From positions 1-64,000 of the forward strand of contig NZ_JNYJ01000035.1 of the NCBI RefSeq assembly GCF_000716715.1: a stretch of 64,000 nucleotides of DNA, written 5' to 3'. The number at the start of each line of letters is the position of its first letter. The first letter of the stretch is position 1. A program made the translations under genes and the position numbers. The DNA comes from Dactylosporangium aurantiacum. Its GTDB lineage: Bacteria; Actinomycetota; Actinomycetes; Mycobacteriales; Micromonosporaceae. Under the pieces are notes generated by a model that saw only the letters and a program-made list of their open reading frames with translations, was not told the origin of the DNA and made no database searches. Positions 48,731-57,274 of this stretch are shown here, piece by piece.

Positions 48731-49513
48731 TTACAGCAGCGGGGCGTTGCAGGCGGCCACCAGCGCGCGGCGGCAGGCGGTCGTCAGGGGGCGCAGGGCG
48801 GCGTCGCGCTGCTGGACCTCGTAGCCGTTGATGGCGCCGCCCGGGGCGGCGTGTTCGGCCAGAGCGAGGACGCGGTCGAGGACGGCGGCGCGGGCGTACA
48901 GGCGGCGGGCGCGTGGGTCGTAGCCCGGGGGAAGGTCGGTGGCGCCGTCGGGTTTGCGCAGGGCCTCGATGGCGCCGGCCAGCTCGGGGCGCCACTGGGC
49001 GATGTCGAGCTTCGCGAGGGTGCGGGTCGCCGTGGCCAGCTCGGCGGACAGCTCCGCCTCCGCCTCGGCGGTCGACGGGCCCGCGGCCGGCGGGACGGAC
49101 GTGGGCAGCACGAACACCTGCCAGCGGACCGTCTCGAACTCGTCGCCCGAGCCCGAGGTGTGCAGGCGGACCTCCGGCACGAAACCGAGCCCACCCGCGA
49201 TGACGCCCTCGCCGGCGAGCAGGGCCGCGCCGCTGAAGGGGCCCGGGCCCGGCAGGCCGCGAGGGTCACCCGGGACGGGGAGCACCAGGCGGACCTCGTC
49301 CGGGTGGAGCTTGGACAGCGCGGCGATCGCGTCCGTTAGGGACACGTCGGTCCAGGTGCCGGGGACGTCGGAGACCATGTGCTCCTCGTCGCCGGAGATC
49401 TCGGCGGCGGCGTCGTCGCACGGCACGAGGCCGGCGCGCCACGCCCGGACCCATGCCACGAAACGCGCCGAGCGGCGCGCCTGCAGGGTCGCCGCGCGTG
49501 CTGCGGGGGACAT
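48731..49513 (-). CDS. Conserved actinobacterial protein of unknown function
   Basis: A 260-aa protein without signal peptide or membrane segment. Mixed alpha/beta, with HPDEVRLVLPVPGDPRGLPGPG in the middle and helical C-terminus (ARRLYARAAVLDRVLALAEHA). No catalytic motif recognised. Its place and orientation between the ferrochelatase block and the NfeD/SPFH pair match those of Rv1486c in M. tuberculosis, so it may be the counterpart (positional inference). ATG 49513 was chosen because it starts the conserved-looking part (SPAARAATLQARRSARF). Confidence 0.72.
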   Translation of the reverse strand: MSPAARAATLQARRSARFVAWVRAWRAGLVPCDDAAAEISGDEEHMVSDVPGTWTDVSLTDAIAALSKLHPDEVRLVLPVPGDPRGLPGPGPFSGAALLAGEGVIAGGLGFVPEVRLHTSGSGDEFETVRWQVFVLPTSVPPAAGPSTAEAEAELSAELATATRTLAKLDIAQWRPELAGAIEALRKPDGATDLPPGYDPRARRLYARAAVLDRVLALAEHAAPGGAINGYEVQQRDAALRPLTTACRRALVAACNAPLL

Positions 49514-49588
49514 GGGAGCAAGGGTACGTGCTGACGTGCCGGTATGTCTCGCAGGCGACGGAGGCTTGAGCCGATACGCTTGCCGTCC

Positions 49589-50392
49589 ATGGACGTGCTC
49601 GCGAACAACGACTGGCGGCGGCGGCGCACGGTCCCGACGGTGGACGCCGAGCTGGACCTGGTCGTGGAGGATGCCGACTCGGGGTTCTGCGGGGCCGTCG
49701 TCGGGTTCGAGCTCGGCGCGGTGGTGCTGGAGGACCGGCACGGCCGGCGGCGCAACTTCCCGCTGGAGCCGGCGGCGTTCCTGCTCGACGGCGAGCCGGT
49801 GACGCTGGTGCGGCCCGTGGCGACGGTCAGGCCGCGGCGCGAGGTCACCGCGTCAGGGTCGATCGCGGTGGCGGGGGCCACGGCGCGGGTCGCGCGGCGC
49901 AGCCGGATCTGGGTCGAGGGCATCCACGACGCCGCGCTCGTCGAGCGGATCTGGGGTGACGACCTGCGGGTCGAGGGCGTCGTGGTCGAGCCCCTGGACG
50001 GCATCGACGAGCTGAGCGCGGCCGTCGCCGCGTTTCACCCGGGCCCCGTCGCGCGTCTCGGTGTGCTCGTCGATCACCTCGTACCAAACTCCAAAGAAAG
50101 CCGAATTGTCGGGAATATCAGGTCACCGTACGTCCTCATCACCGGGCACCCCTACGTCGACGTCTGGCAGGCCGTGAAGCCCGCCGCGGTCGGCATCCGG
50201 GCGTGGCCCACCGTGCCACCCGGACAGCCCTGGAAGGAGGGCGTGTGCGCCGCCCTCGGCGTGGCCGAGCCCGCCGACCTGTGGCGGCGCATCCTCGCCT
50301 CCGTGACCAGCTACAAGGACGTCGAGACCCCGCTGATCAACGCCATGGAGCGCCTCATCGACTTCGTCACCGAACCCGACGAGGAGCTCTAG
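49589..50392 (+). CDS. DUF3097 family protein
   Basis: A 267-aa actinobacterial protein. The N-terminal beta-barrel-like region (LDLVVEDADSGFCGAVVGFE) is followed by a segment RIWVEGIHDAALVERIWGDDLRVEGVVVEPLDG (in outline WVEGIHDAALVE), whose Glu and later Asp-x-Asp-like acidic residues resemble a Toprim fold. ITGHPYVDVWQAVKP lies near the C-terminus. Function unknown; a nucleic-acid role would follow if the Toprim similarity is real. An ATG at 49544 is in frame, but it would leave only 30 bp to the divergent gene, so I prefer 49589. Its stop overlaps the stop of the convergent serine hydrolase by 4 bp. Confidence 0.85.
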   Translation: MDVLANNDWRRRRTVPTVDAELDLVVEDADSGFCGAVVGFELGAVVLEDRHGRRRNFPLEPAAFLLDGEPVTLVRPVATVRPRREVTASGSIAVAGATARVARRSRIWVEGIHDAALVERIWGDDLRVEGVVVEPLDGIDELSAAVAAFHPGPVARLGVLVDHLVPNSKESRIVGNIRSPYVLITGHPYVDVWQAVKPAAVGIRAWPTVPPGQPWKEGVCAALGVAEPADLWRRILASVTSYKDVETPLINAMERLIDFVTEPDEEL

Positions 50393-51732
50393 CGGGCGGG
50401 CCAGCCGGCCGGCCACGGGTCGCGGGTGAGCAGGAACGTCGCGATGTCCAGCGCCACCACCGTCCCGTCGCCGTCGCGCACCACCCGCAGCAGCTCCCCG
50501 TCGTTGTCCCCGGACCGGCCCCGCCACACGTCCGCGGCCGGCCCGTCCGGCACGAACCGCCACGGCGTGCGCGCCGGAGCGAGGGGCGTCACGACCAGCT
50601 CCCCGCCGGCCCAGCCGACCTCGTGCTCCCGCCCCATCCACCACCACCGGCCGGTGAGCGGCGCGATGTCCGCCGGAGGCGAGGAACGCGGGTGCCACGG
50701 CGCGACCCGTGCCGGCTCCCGGTCCAGCACGGCGTCCAGCAGGTCGAGGCCGAAGCCGCTCATCCCGCCGGCCGCCGAAGGTCCGTAGTGCATGGTGTAC
50801 GCGTTGCCGAACGCCACCACGCCGGTGCGCGACGGCCGGTGCACGGCGAGGATCGCCAGGTAGCCGGGCATCGAGCCGCTGTGCCCGACGAAGACCCGCT
50901 CGCCGCGCCGCCACAGCTGCAGGCCCAGGCCGTGCCCGGCGCTCCAGCCGTCCAGGTCGCTGATGACCACCGGCGCGCACATCTCGGCGACGGTCGCCGG
51001 CGCGAGGACCGCCGGGTCCGGCTCGGCCAGGAAGGCGGCCCACCGGGCCATGTCCTGCACCGTCGACCACAACTGCCCGGCCGGCGCCATCGCGCCGGCG
51101 TCGTGCCGCGGCTCCTCTCGCAGCTCGTCCAGCCACGGGTGTACGACGAAGCCCCGCGCGAACGGCTCGACCGGCCCGTACGTGGTCCTGTCCAGCCGCA
51201 GCGGGCCGAGGAGCCGCTTGGCGAGCATCGACGGCCAGTCCTCGCCGCCGAGGCGGGCCACCATGGCGCCCAGCAGCCCGTACGCGAGGTTCGAGTAGTG
51301 GTACCCGTGCAGCGGCGGGTACGCGACCTTGTCGGCGGTCAGCGTCGCCAGGAACGTGTCGACGTCCACCCCCGCGGCCCGCTCCCACCAGTCGCCGTCG
51401 GGCTCGCGCTGCACCCCGCCGGCGTGGCCGAGCAGCTGCCGCAGGGTGACCGCGCCGACGGGGGTACCGGGAAGATGGCGGTAGAGCAGGTCGTCCAGGG
51501 CGAGCTTGCCCTCGTCGCGCAGGGCGAGCACGAGCGCCGCGGTCATGGTCTTCGTGATCGACCCGATGCGGAACTGCAGCCCCGCGGCCGGCCCTTCCAG
51601 GCCCGCGGCCGCGACGTGCGCCAGGGCGCCGTCGCGCACGACGCCGGCGACGAGGACCGGCACCCGCCCGCCGGCATGGGCGCGCGCGACGAGGTCGTCG
51701 ACGCGCGAGACGGTCTCGGGCAGCAGCGGCAC
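50389..51732 (-). CDS. Serine beta-lactamase-like hydrolase (class C/esterase fold)
   Basis: A 447-aa penicillin-recognising-fold protein. The nucleophile motif SxxK is SITK (about residue 57), the YxN motif YSN (about 150), and the third motif HSG (GHSGSMPGY). The C-terminal ~110 residues form a lipocalin-like beta domain common in peptidases of family S12. No signal peptide, so it may be a cytoplasmic esterase or D-aminopeptidase rather than a secreted lactamase. The GTG at 51732 follows a strong GGAGGTCA site. A 9-bp hairpin lies between it and its presumed promoter. Confidence 0.9.
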   Translation of the reverse strand: MPLLPETVSRVDDLVARAHAGGRVPVLVAGVVRDGALAHVAAAGLEGPAAGLQFRIGSITKTMTAALVLALRDEGKLALDDLLYRHLPGTPVGAVTLRQLLGHAGGVQREPDGDWWERAAGVDVDTFLATLTADKVAYPPLHGYHYSNLAYGLLGAMVARLGGEDWPSMLAKRLLGPLRLDRTTYGPVEPFARGFVVHPWLDELREEPRHDAGAMAPAGQLWSTVQDMARWAAFLAEPDPAVLAPATVAEMCAPVVISDLDGWSAGHGLGLQLWRRGERVFVGHSGSMPGYLAILAVHRPSRTGVVAFGNAYTMHYGPSAAGGMSGFGLDLLDAVLDREPARVAPWHPRSSPPADIAPLTGRWWWMGREHEVGWAGGELVVTPLAPARTPWRFVPDGPAADVWRGRSGDNDGELLRVVRDGDGTVVALDIATFLLTRDPWPAGWPAR

Positions 51733-51746
51733 GGCTGACCTCCAAA

Positions 51747-51772
51747 GGGGGTGACGGGGTCCTGTCACCCCC
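51747..51772. promoter_or_regulatory. Perfect 9-bp inverted repeat in the hydrolase leader
   Basis: GGGGGTGAC pairs with GTCACCCCC across 8 nt, 14 bp upstream of the hydrolase GTG and just before its ribosome binding site. An operator or a translation-affecting hairpin are both possible. Confidence 0.45.
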
Positions 51773-51873
51773 AACTGTGCGCCCGGGTGAGCGGCACCGC
51801 GCGGCGGCAAGGATTCGGCAAGACGAGTGATCGGACACGGGCGCCGCGTGCATCGGCGTGACACGATCGAAGC

Positions 51874-52308
51874 GTGGACCTGTGGCTGATCGTCTGGCTG
51901 ATCATCGGCGCCGTGCTGGTCGTGGCGGAAATCTTCACGACCACGTTCATCCTGCTGATGTTCAGCCTCGGCGCGTTCGCCGCGGCCGGCGCGGCGGCCC
52001 TGGGCGCGGGGGTGCCGGTGCAGGCGGCGGTGTTCGCGGCCGTGTCGGCGCTGTCCTTCCTCGCCGTGCGGCCCACGTTGCAGCGGTACATGCGCCGCGA
52101 CGAGCGCGACACCAGGATGGGTGTCGAGGCTCTGGAGGGCTCCACCGCGCTCGTCATCGAGGCCGTCGACCATGACAGCGGGCAGATCAAGATCGACGGC
52201 GAGTTGTGGCGGGCCCGCCCCTACGACGTCACGCAGACGTTCGAGGTGGGGGAGCGGGTCCGGGTGATCGAGATCAAGGGTGCTACCGCAATGGTGTGGA
52301 AGGACTGA
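51874..52308 (+). CDS. NfeD-family membrane protein
   Basis: A 144-aa protein with two to three N-terminal transmembrane helices (residues 3-75) and a C-terminal OB-fold (VEALEGSTALVIEAVDHDSGQIKIDGELWRARP in outline, ending RVIEIKGATAMVW). This is the short NfeD type that pairs with SPFH proteins in membrane microdomains. GTG start. The SPFH gene follows 5 bp later. It matches Rv1487 in mycobacteria. Confidence 0.93.
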   Translation: MDLWLIVWLIIGAVLVVAEIFTTTFILLMFSLGAFAAAGAAALGAGVPVQAAVFAAVSALSFLAVRPTLQRYMRRDERDTRMGVEALEGSTALVIEAVDHDSGQIKIDGELWRARPYDVTQTFEVGERVRVIEIKGATAMVWKD

Positions 52309-52313
52309 GCCAA

Positions 52314-53426
52314 GTGGATCCGAGTACATTCCTGGCGATCGTCGTCATCGTCGCAGCGCTCCTCGCCGTCGTGACCGTCGTCAAGATGGTCAAGGTCGTG
52401 CCCCAGCAGGTCGAGTACGTCGTGGAGCGGCTCGGCAAGTACAGCCGCACCCTGACCCCCGGCCTCAACATCCTGGTGCCGTTCATCGACTCGGTGCGCA
52501 ACAAGGTCGACAAGCGCGAGGTGGTCGTCAGCTTCCCGCCGCAGCCGGTCATCACCTCCGACAACCTAGTCGTGTCGATCGACACCGTCCTGTACTTCAA
52601 GGTCGTCGACTCGGTGCGCGCCACGTACGAGATCTACAGCTACCTGCAGGGTATAGAGCAGCTCACGGTCACCACGCTGCGCAACGTCATCGGCTCGCTG
52701 GACCTGGAGAAGGCGCTCACCAGCCGCGACGAGATCAACCGCCACCTGTCCGGTGTGCTGGACGAGACGACGGGCCGCTGGGGCATCAAGGTCACCCGGG
52801 TCGAGCTGAAGGCGATCGAGCCGCCGCCGAGCATCCGCGACTCGATGGAGAAGCAGATGCGCGCCGAGCGCGACCGCCGCGCCGCGATCCTGCACGCCGA
52901 GGGTCTCAAGCAGTCGCAGATCCTCACCGCCGAGGGCGAGAAGCAGGCCGCGGTCCTGCGCGCCGAGGGCGAGCGGCAGTCGCGCATCCTCACCGCCGAG
53001 GGCCAGGCGAAGGCGATCCGCACCGTCGTCGACTCGATCCACGCGGCGAACCCGGACTCGAAGGTCATGGCGTACCAGTACCTGCAGTCGCTGCCGCAGA
53101 TCGCCGCCGGCCAGTCCAACAAGCTGTGGATCCTGCCGGTCGAGCTGACCAAGGCCCTGGAGGGCATCGGCGGCGCGCTCGGCGGCATGGCGCAGCTGTC
53201 CGACGCGGCCCGCACCGACCTCGTCGAGCGCAACGCCGGCCAGGAGGAGTCCGCGGACGTCGTGGAGGCCCGCCGGTCCGCCGAGAACGCGGCCGCCGCC
53301 GCCAACGCCGAGGCCGCCGCGGCCGCCGCCCAGGTCTCCGGCCGCCCGCAGGCCACCGCCGGCGCGATCACGGCCGAGGACATCGCCGCCCTGGACGACC
53401 AGCCGACCCGCGAGCTGGAGCGCTAG
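52314..53426 (+). CDS. SPFH/stomatin-like membrane protein (QmcA-like)
   Basis: A 370-aa protein with an N-terminal membrane hairpin/helix (residues 5-25), an SPFH (band 7) domain (VEYVVERLGKYSRTLTPGLN, in outline ERLGKYSRTLTPG), then a coiled coil rich in (I/V)LxAEGxxQ repeats at about residues 185-230. A low-complexity Ala-rich tail ends it. Such proteins oligomerise into membrane cages that organise proteases and transporters. Encoded with NfeD, as is usual. GTG at 52314. Confidence 0.95.
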   Translation: MDPSTFLAIVVIVAALLAVVTVVKMVKVVPQQVEYVVERLGKYSRTLTPGLNILVPFIDSVRNKVDKREVVVSFPPQPVITSDNLVVSIDTVLYFKVVDSVRATYEIYSYLQGIEQLTVTTLRNVIGSLDLEKALTSRDEINRHLSGVLDETTGRWGIKVTRVELKAIEPPPSIRDSMEKQMRAERDRRAAILHAEGLKQSQILTAEGEKQAAVLRAEGERQSRILTAEGQAKAIRTVVDSIHAANPDSKVMAYQYLQSLPQIAAGQSNKLWILPVELTKALEGIGGALGGMAQLSDAARTDLVERNAGQEESADVVEARRSAENAAAAANAEAAAAAAQVSGRPQATAGAITAEDIAALDDQPTRELER

Positions 53427-53479
53427 GGGGCCGCACGGTCCGGACCGCGGTCGGGGGGCGCGCGGTCAGGGCGTCGCGG

Positions 53480-54280
53480 TCAGCGGCACAGCTCCCAGAA
53501 CGCGACGGCCGCCGCCGCGGCGACGTTGAGCGAGTCCACGCCGTTGTGCATGGGGATCACGACCCGCACGTCACTGGCGTCGAGGGCCTTGGCCGACAGG
53601 CCGGGGCCCTCGGCGCCGAGCAGCAACGCCGTGCGCTCGCGCTGCGCCGCGGTCAGCCGCTGGATCGGCACCGCGTCCGGCGCCGGGGTCATCGCCAGCA
53701 GCGTCAGCCCCGCGTCGCGGACCGCGGCCAGCCCGTCCGGCCACGGTTCGAGGCGCGCGTACGGGATCGCGAACACCTCACCCATGCTGACCCGCACGCT
53801 GCGCCGGTACAGCGGATCCGCGCACGACGGCGACAGCAGCACGGCATCCATGCCCAGCGCGGCGGCGCCCCGGAAGATCGCCCCCACGTTGGTGTGGTTG
53901 TTGACGTCCTCCAGGATCGCGACCCGCCGCGCCGTGCGCAGCACGTCCGGCGCCGCCAGGTCGGGTCGGCGGTGGAAGCTGGCGAGCACCCCGCGGTGCA
54001 CGTGGAACCCGGTGATCGCCTCGAGCGTCGCCTGGTCGCCGGCGTAGACCGGGACACCCCGCAGGTCCAGGTCGTCCAGCTGCGCCACCCGCTTGGCGTC
54101 GATCAGCACGGACCGCGGGCGGTAGCCGGCCCGCAGCGCCCGCCGGATGACCAGCTCGCCCTCGGCGATGAACAGGCCGTTGGGCGGCTCCCACCGGGTG
54201 CGCAGCTCCACGTCGGTGAGCGCCCGGTAGTCCCCGATCCGCTCGTCGTCCTGGTCCGTGACCATCGTCGCGCTCAACAC
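53480..54280 (-). CDS. TrmH/SpoU-family RNA 2'-O-methyltransferase
   Basis: A 266-aa SPOUT methyltransferase. The N-terminal substrate-binding domain (residues ~20-95) is followed by the knotted SAM domain with motif 1 NHTNVGAIFRGAAALG, motif 2 LLLGAEGPGLS and motif 3 VIPMHNGVDSLNVAAAAAV. Targets are rRNA or tRNA ribose; the exact site is unknown. The frame starts at GTG 54280; ATG 54265 is equally possible. Confidence 0.92.
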   Translation of the reverse strand: MLSATMVTDQDDERIGDYRALTDVELRTRWEPPNGLFIAEGELVIRRALRAGYRPRSVLIDAKRVAQLDDLDLRGVPVYAGDQATLEAITGFHVHRGVLASFHRRPDLAAPDVLRTARRVAILEDVNNHTNVGAIFRGAAALGMDAVLLSPSCADPLYRRSVRVSMGEVFAIPYARLEPWPDGLAAVRDAGLTLLAMTPAPDAVPIQRLTAAQRERTALLLGAEGPGLSAKALDASDVRVVIPMHNGVDSLNVAAAAAVAFWELCR

Positions 54281-54370
54281 CCGGTCGATTCTGCCCTGCT
54301 ACCCCGATGGCTCGACGGCGAAGGTAGCCGCCGCGCATCGCGCTCCGGCGGCCACCATCGCTGCGGCGGG

Positions 54371-55162
54371 TCAGCCGTTGAGTCCGGCGTAGATCTGCTC
54401 GTTGGCCTCGACGACCGGGGTCGGCTTAGCGATCTTTACCGCGGTGCCGACGGCCGAGTAGGTCGTCGTCATGGTGTCGGCCTTGTCGTCACCGTGCTCC
54501 GGCACCGTGAAGGACAGCGCGGTCAGCTTGCCCTCGGCGTCGAGGGTGGCGGTGAACGGTATGGCTTTGGCCTTCTCGGCGAGCGCGGCGACCGAGTCGG
54601 CGCCGATGCCACCGACGCCGTCGCCGACCTTCGTCGCGTCGAACGTGCCGGTGATCTTCGTGCCGTCCTTCTTGGCGGTCACGATGGCCTTCGCGATGAG
54701 CGTCAGGCCGGTCGGGTCCTGCGCGGTGTTGATGAGCAGCTTGTTGAGTGACTGCAGCTTGCTCGGGTCGAAGTGGATCCACTTGTTCGTCGCGCCCGGG
54801 ATCTGGACGCCGTCGAGCTTGACGTAGTAGTCCGTGCCGACGACCGTGACGCTGGCCTTGAGCTTGATGGCCGGGACGTCGGCGACCTGAGCCATGTTGC
54901 CGGCCGTGGGGTCGACCGACCCCTTGACCTGCGGGCCGCTCTTGGCCTTGGTCAGGAACGCATACGGCTTCGTGGCGAGGTCGGCGATCGCCGCCTCGAA
55001 CTCGGCGGACCCGGCCGCCGGCTTGGCCGACGCCGACGCGGCCGGTGCCGCCGTGGTCGCCGGTGTCCCGGTCGCGTCGGCCGACGGAGACGAGTCCCCG
55101 CAGCCGGCGAGCAGGGCCGCCGCAGCGACGAACGGAACCGCGATGCGGTGCAATGCGCGCAA
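54371..55162 (-). CDS. LppX/LprG-like lipoprotein
   Basis: A 263-aa exported lipoprotein. The signal peptide ends in a lipobox (ALLAGC, Cys21), followed by a Ser/Thr/Ala-rich spacer to about residue 50. The remainder (KASVTVVGTDYYVKLDG, FDPSKLQSLNKLL, ITGTFDATKV) has the half-barrel pattern of the LppX_LprAFG family, which carries lipids across the mycobacterial cell wall. Start TTG at 55162, supported by AGGGGAG 7 nt upstream. The 268 bp upstream hold no gene and should contain its promoter and that of the divergent small ORF. Confidence 0.87.
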   Translation of the reverse strand: MRALHRIAVPFVAAAALLAGCGDSSPSADATGTPATTAAPAASASAKPAAGSAEFEAAIADLATKPYAFLTKAKSGPQVKGSVDPTAGNMAQVADVPAIKLKASVTVVGTDYYVKLDGVQIPGATNKWIHFDPSKLQSLNKLLINTAQDPTGLTLIAKAIVTAKKDGTKITGTFDATKVGDGVGGIGADSVAALAEKAKAIPFTATLDAEGKLTALSFTVPEHGDDKADTMTTTYSAVGTAVKIAKPTPVVEANEQIYAGLNG

Positions 55163-55430
55163 GATGATGCTCCCCTAGGTGGTGGTCGCCGGTCAGGGTA
55201 CGGCAGCCTTGCCAGGGCGTACGACGGTCGTGCGGGTGGCCGAGCGCCCGTCGTCGATGAGTGCCTGATTGCCTGGCGCAGCGTCCAAGTCGCCGGGTCC
55301 GGCGAACAGCGGGTACTCCGTTCGAGGCGCGCAATAGGCCATTTCGCCGATCCGGTGCCGGGACGGTCGGGGAGATTCACTGGAAAGACGACTGGAGCGC
55401 ATTTCGGCGGCGCCGTACCGTCGGGAGTCA

Positions 55431-55814
55431 ATGACGCTCTTTCATCTGCGGAGAAGGCCGCGGACCTTCCGGTCGGCGTTCTCCAGGCGGACACTCCTGC
55501 GCCCAATTCGACCGATGTCGCTGCGTGTGTTGTTCGATCATGTCCGTGAGCCGGGGATTCGGCGCACCGTCGTTTCCGGGCTGGCGTCGTTCCGGATGTC
55601 GTTGCACGAGCTGTTCGCGTCCGGGCCGTGGCCGGTGCGGCCGCACGGGCCGCGGATGCCGCTGCTGCGCCCGCGGTGGCGGCCGGCGAACAGGATCCCG
55701 TTCGTGGGCGCCGCCCGGATGCCCGGGCTCGGCGCGCGCCGCGCGGACCTGAGGATGCATCACGTCCAGCGGCAGCTCCACCTCAACCGGCGTGAATGGA
55801 GGAATCACGAATGA
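55431..55814 (+). CDS. Small Arg-rich protein coupled to DUF4407 gene
   Basis: A 127-aa highly basic ORF (repeated RxxR and PxxP clusters), with no recognised domain and no membrane segment. Support: ATG at 55431 with GGGAG close upstream, G/C-biased third positions along its length, and an ATGA overlap with the next gene (55811-55814). Against: no family recognised, and Arg-rich frames arise easily by chance in high-GC DNA. If real, it may bind nucleic acid or the acidic coiled coil of the DUF4407 protein. Confidence 0.5.
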   Translation: MTLFHLRRRPRTFRSAFSRRTLLRPIRPMSLRVLFDHVREPGIRRTVVSGLASFRMSLHELFASGPWPVRPHGPRMPLLRPRWRPANRIPFVGAARMPGLGARRADLRMHHVQRQLHLNRREWRNHE

Positions 55815-57268
55815 GTGCGTCCGATTCGGATACCGGGCTGCTGTCCGGTCTCGGGAAACGCCGTCCGCGAAACTTCTTCGTATGGCTTTCCGGTGCCGAT
55901 GTCGACGTCCTCGCGAGGTGCCCGGGCGAGGTCAGGAAATTCATCGGGCTCGGCGGCGTGGTGCTGACCACCTCGCTGCTGGCCGCCATTTCCTCGACAT
56001 TCGCGTTGGTGACGGCGGCGCGGGCGCCGCTGGCGATCGCGATCGCGGTCGGCCTGTTCTGGGGACTGGCGATCATGAATCTGGACCGGTGGCTGGTGAG
56101 CGCCACCCCGCGGCGGGAGCGGTGGTGGCAGAACTTCATCGGCGCGCTGCCCCGGGTGCTCATGGCGCTCGTCATCGGCACGGTCATCTCCACGCCGCTC
56201 GTCCTCTGGATCTTCCAGCGCGAGATCAACTCGGAGCTGGAGACGATCCACCAGCGCAAACTGACCGAGCACCAGGCGGCCCTCGCCAACGACGAGCGCT
56301 TCAAGCGCATCCCGCAGCTGGAGGAGGAGGTCAAGCAGCTGCAGGCGGTCGCGAACGGCACCTCGACGAGCGTCGTCAGCGATCCGCAGATCGCGTCGCT
56401 GGAGGCGGAGCTCAAGGACCTCAACACCCGCTACGAGGCGGCGCAGGCCGAGGCGAACAAGGAGCTCGACGGCAGCGGCGGCTCCGGCAGCCGCGGCCCC
56501 GGCCCGATCTTCCAGAAGAAGCAGGCCGAGGCGAACGAGATCAAGCGGCGCCGCGACGACGTGCAGGGCCGGCTCGACGACGCCAAGAAGGCCAACCAGG
56601 CCAAGCAGCAGGCCGCGACGGAGAACACGCAGTCCAGCGCGAAGGGTGACCTGGCCACCAAGCAGGGCGAGCTCAACCGGCTCAAGCAGCAGAAGCAGCA
56701 GGACGAGGACGCCTTCGCCGCCGACGAACGCAACGACGAGGGGCTGCTGGCCCGTATCGGCGCGCTCAGCGAGCTGACGTCGAGCAACCCGACGCTGCGC
56801 GGCGCGTACCTGACCCTGCTGGCCTTCATCACCCTGATCGAGGTGCTGCCGGTCCTCGTCAAGTTCCTGATGACGCTCGGCCCGCCCAGCGCGTACGACA
56901 AGATCCTGTCCGAGTCGGAGTCGACCGACGTGGAGGCCGCCGAGGCGGAGCTCACGTACCGGCGCAACCTGGCCCGCACGGAGTTCGACATCCGCGCCAG
57001 CCGCGAGGAGGAGGCGGTCCGGGAGGTCGTGGACCGGATGGTCGCGGTCGAGAAGGCCGTCTACCACCGGGTCATCGACCACTGGGAGTCGGAGCAGACC
57101 CAGCAGGTGGCCGACGACCCGGAACGGTTCATCCGCCAGCGCGCGCCCCGCTGGCGGCCGACCCGGCCGCGGACCGACCAGGACGGCTACGACACGTTCC
57201 CCGGACCGGAGCCGACCGGCTACCGGTCCGGGGGCGGCGCCGCCTTCCAGCAGCAGCCGCCGTCCTGA
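55811..57268 (+). CDS. DUF4407 coiled-coil membrane protein
   Basis: A 485-aa integral membrane protein of the DUF4407 family. Two helices lie at about residues 50-90 (TTSLLAAISSTFALV, IAIAVGLFWGLAIM), one at about 115-140, and a fourth near 335-360 (YLTLLAFITLIEVLPVLVKF). Between the third and fourth is a ~170-residue charged coiled coil, likely extracytoplasmic, with a GSGGSGSRG break. The C-terminal tail is cytoplasmic and Pro/Gly-rich. The ATG at 55811 has GGAGGA 7 nt upstream. It converges on the GTPase/kinase operon with only 6 bp between stops. Function unknown. Confidence 0.9.
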   Translation: MSASDSDTGLLSGLGKRRPRNFFVWLSGADVDVLARCPGEVRKFIGLGGVVLTTSLLAAISSTFALVTAARAPLAIAIAVGLFWGLAIMNLDRWLVSATPRRERWWQNFIGALPRVLMALVIGTVISTPLVLWIFQREINSELETIHQRKLTEHQAALANDERFKRIPQLEEEVKQLQAVANGTSTSVVSDPQIASLEAELKDLNTRYEAAQAEANKELDGSGGSGSRGPGPIFQKKQAEANEIKRRRDDVQGRLDDAKKANQAKQQAATENTQSSAKGDLATKQGELNRLKQQKQQDEDAFAADERNDEGLLARIGALSELTSSNPTLRGAYLTLLAFITLIEVLPVLVKFLMTLGPPSAYDKILSESESTDVEAAEAELTYRRNLARTEFDIRASREEEAVREVVDRMVAVEKAVYHRVIDHWESEQTQQVADDPERFIRQRAPRWRPTRPRTDQDGYDTFPGPEPTGYRSGGGAAFQQQPPS

Positions 57269-57274
57269 CGCGGC

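Noticed and set aside
54281..54370. Shared promoter element between TrmH and the lipoprotein genes
   Set aside because: Only 90 bp between two genes on the same strand, with no palindrome or clear -10/-35 pattern.
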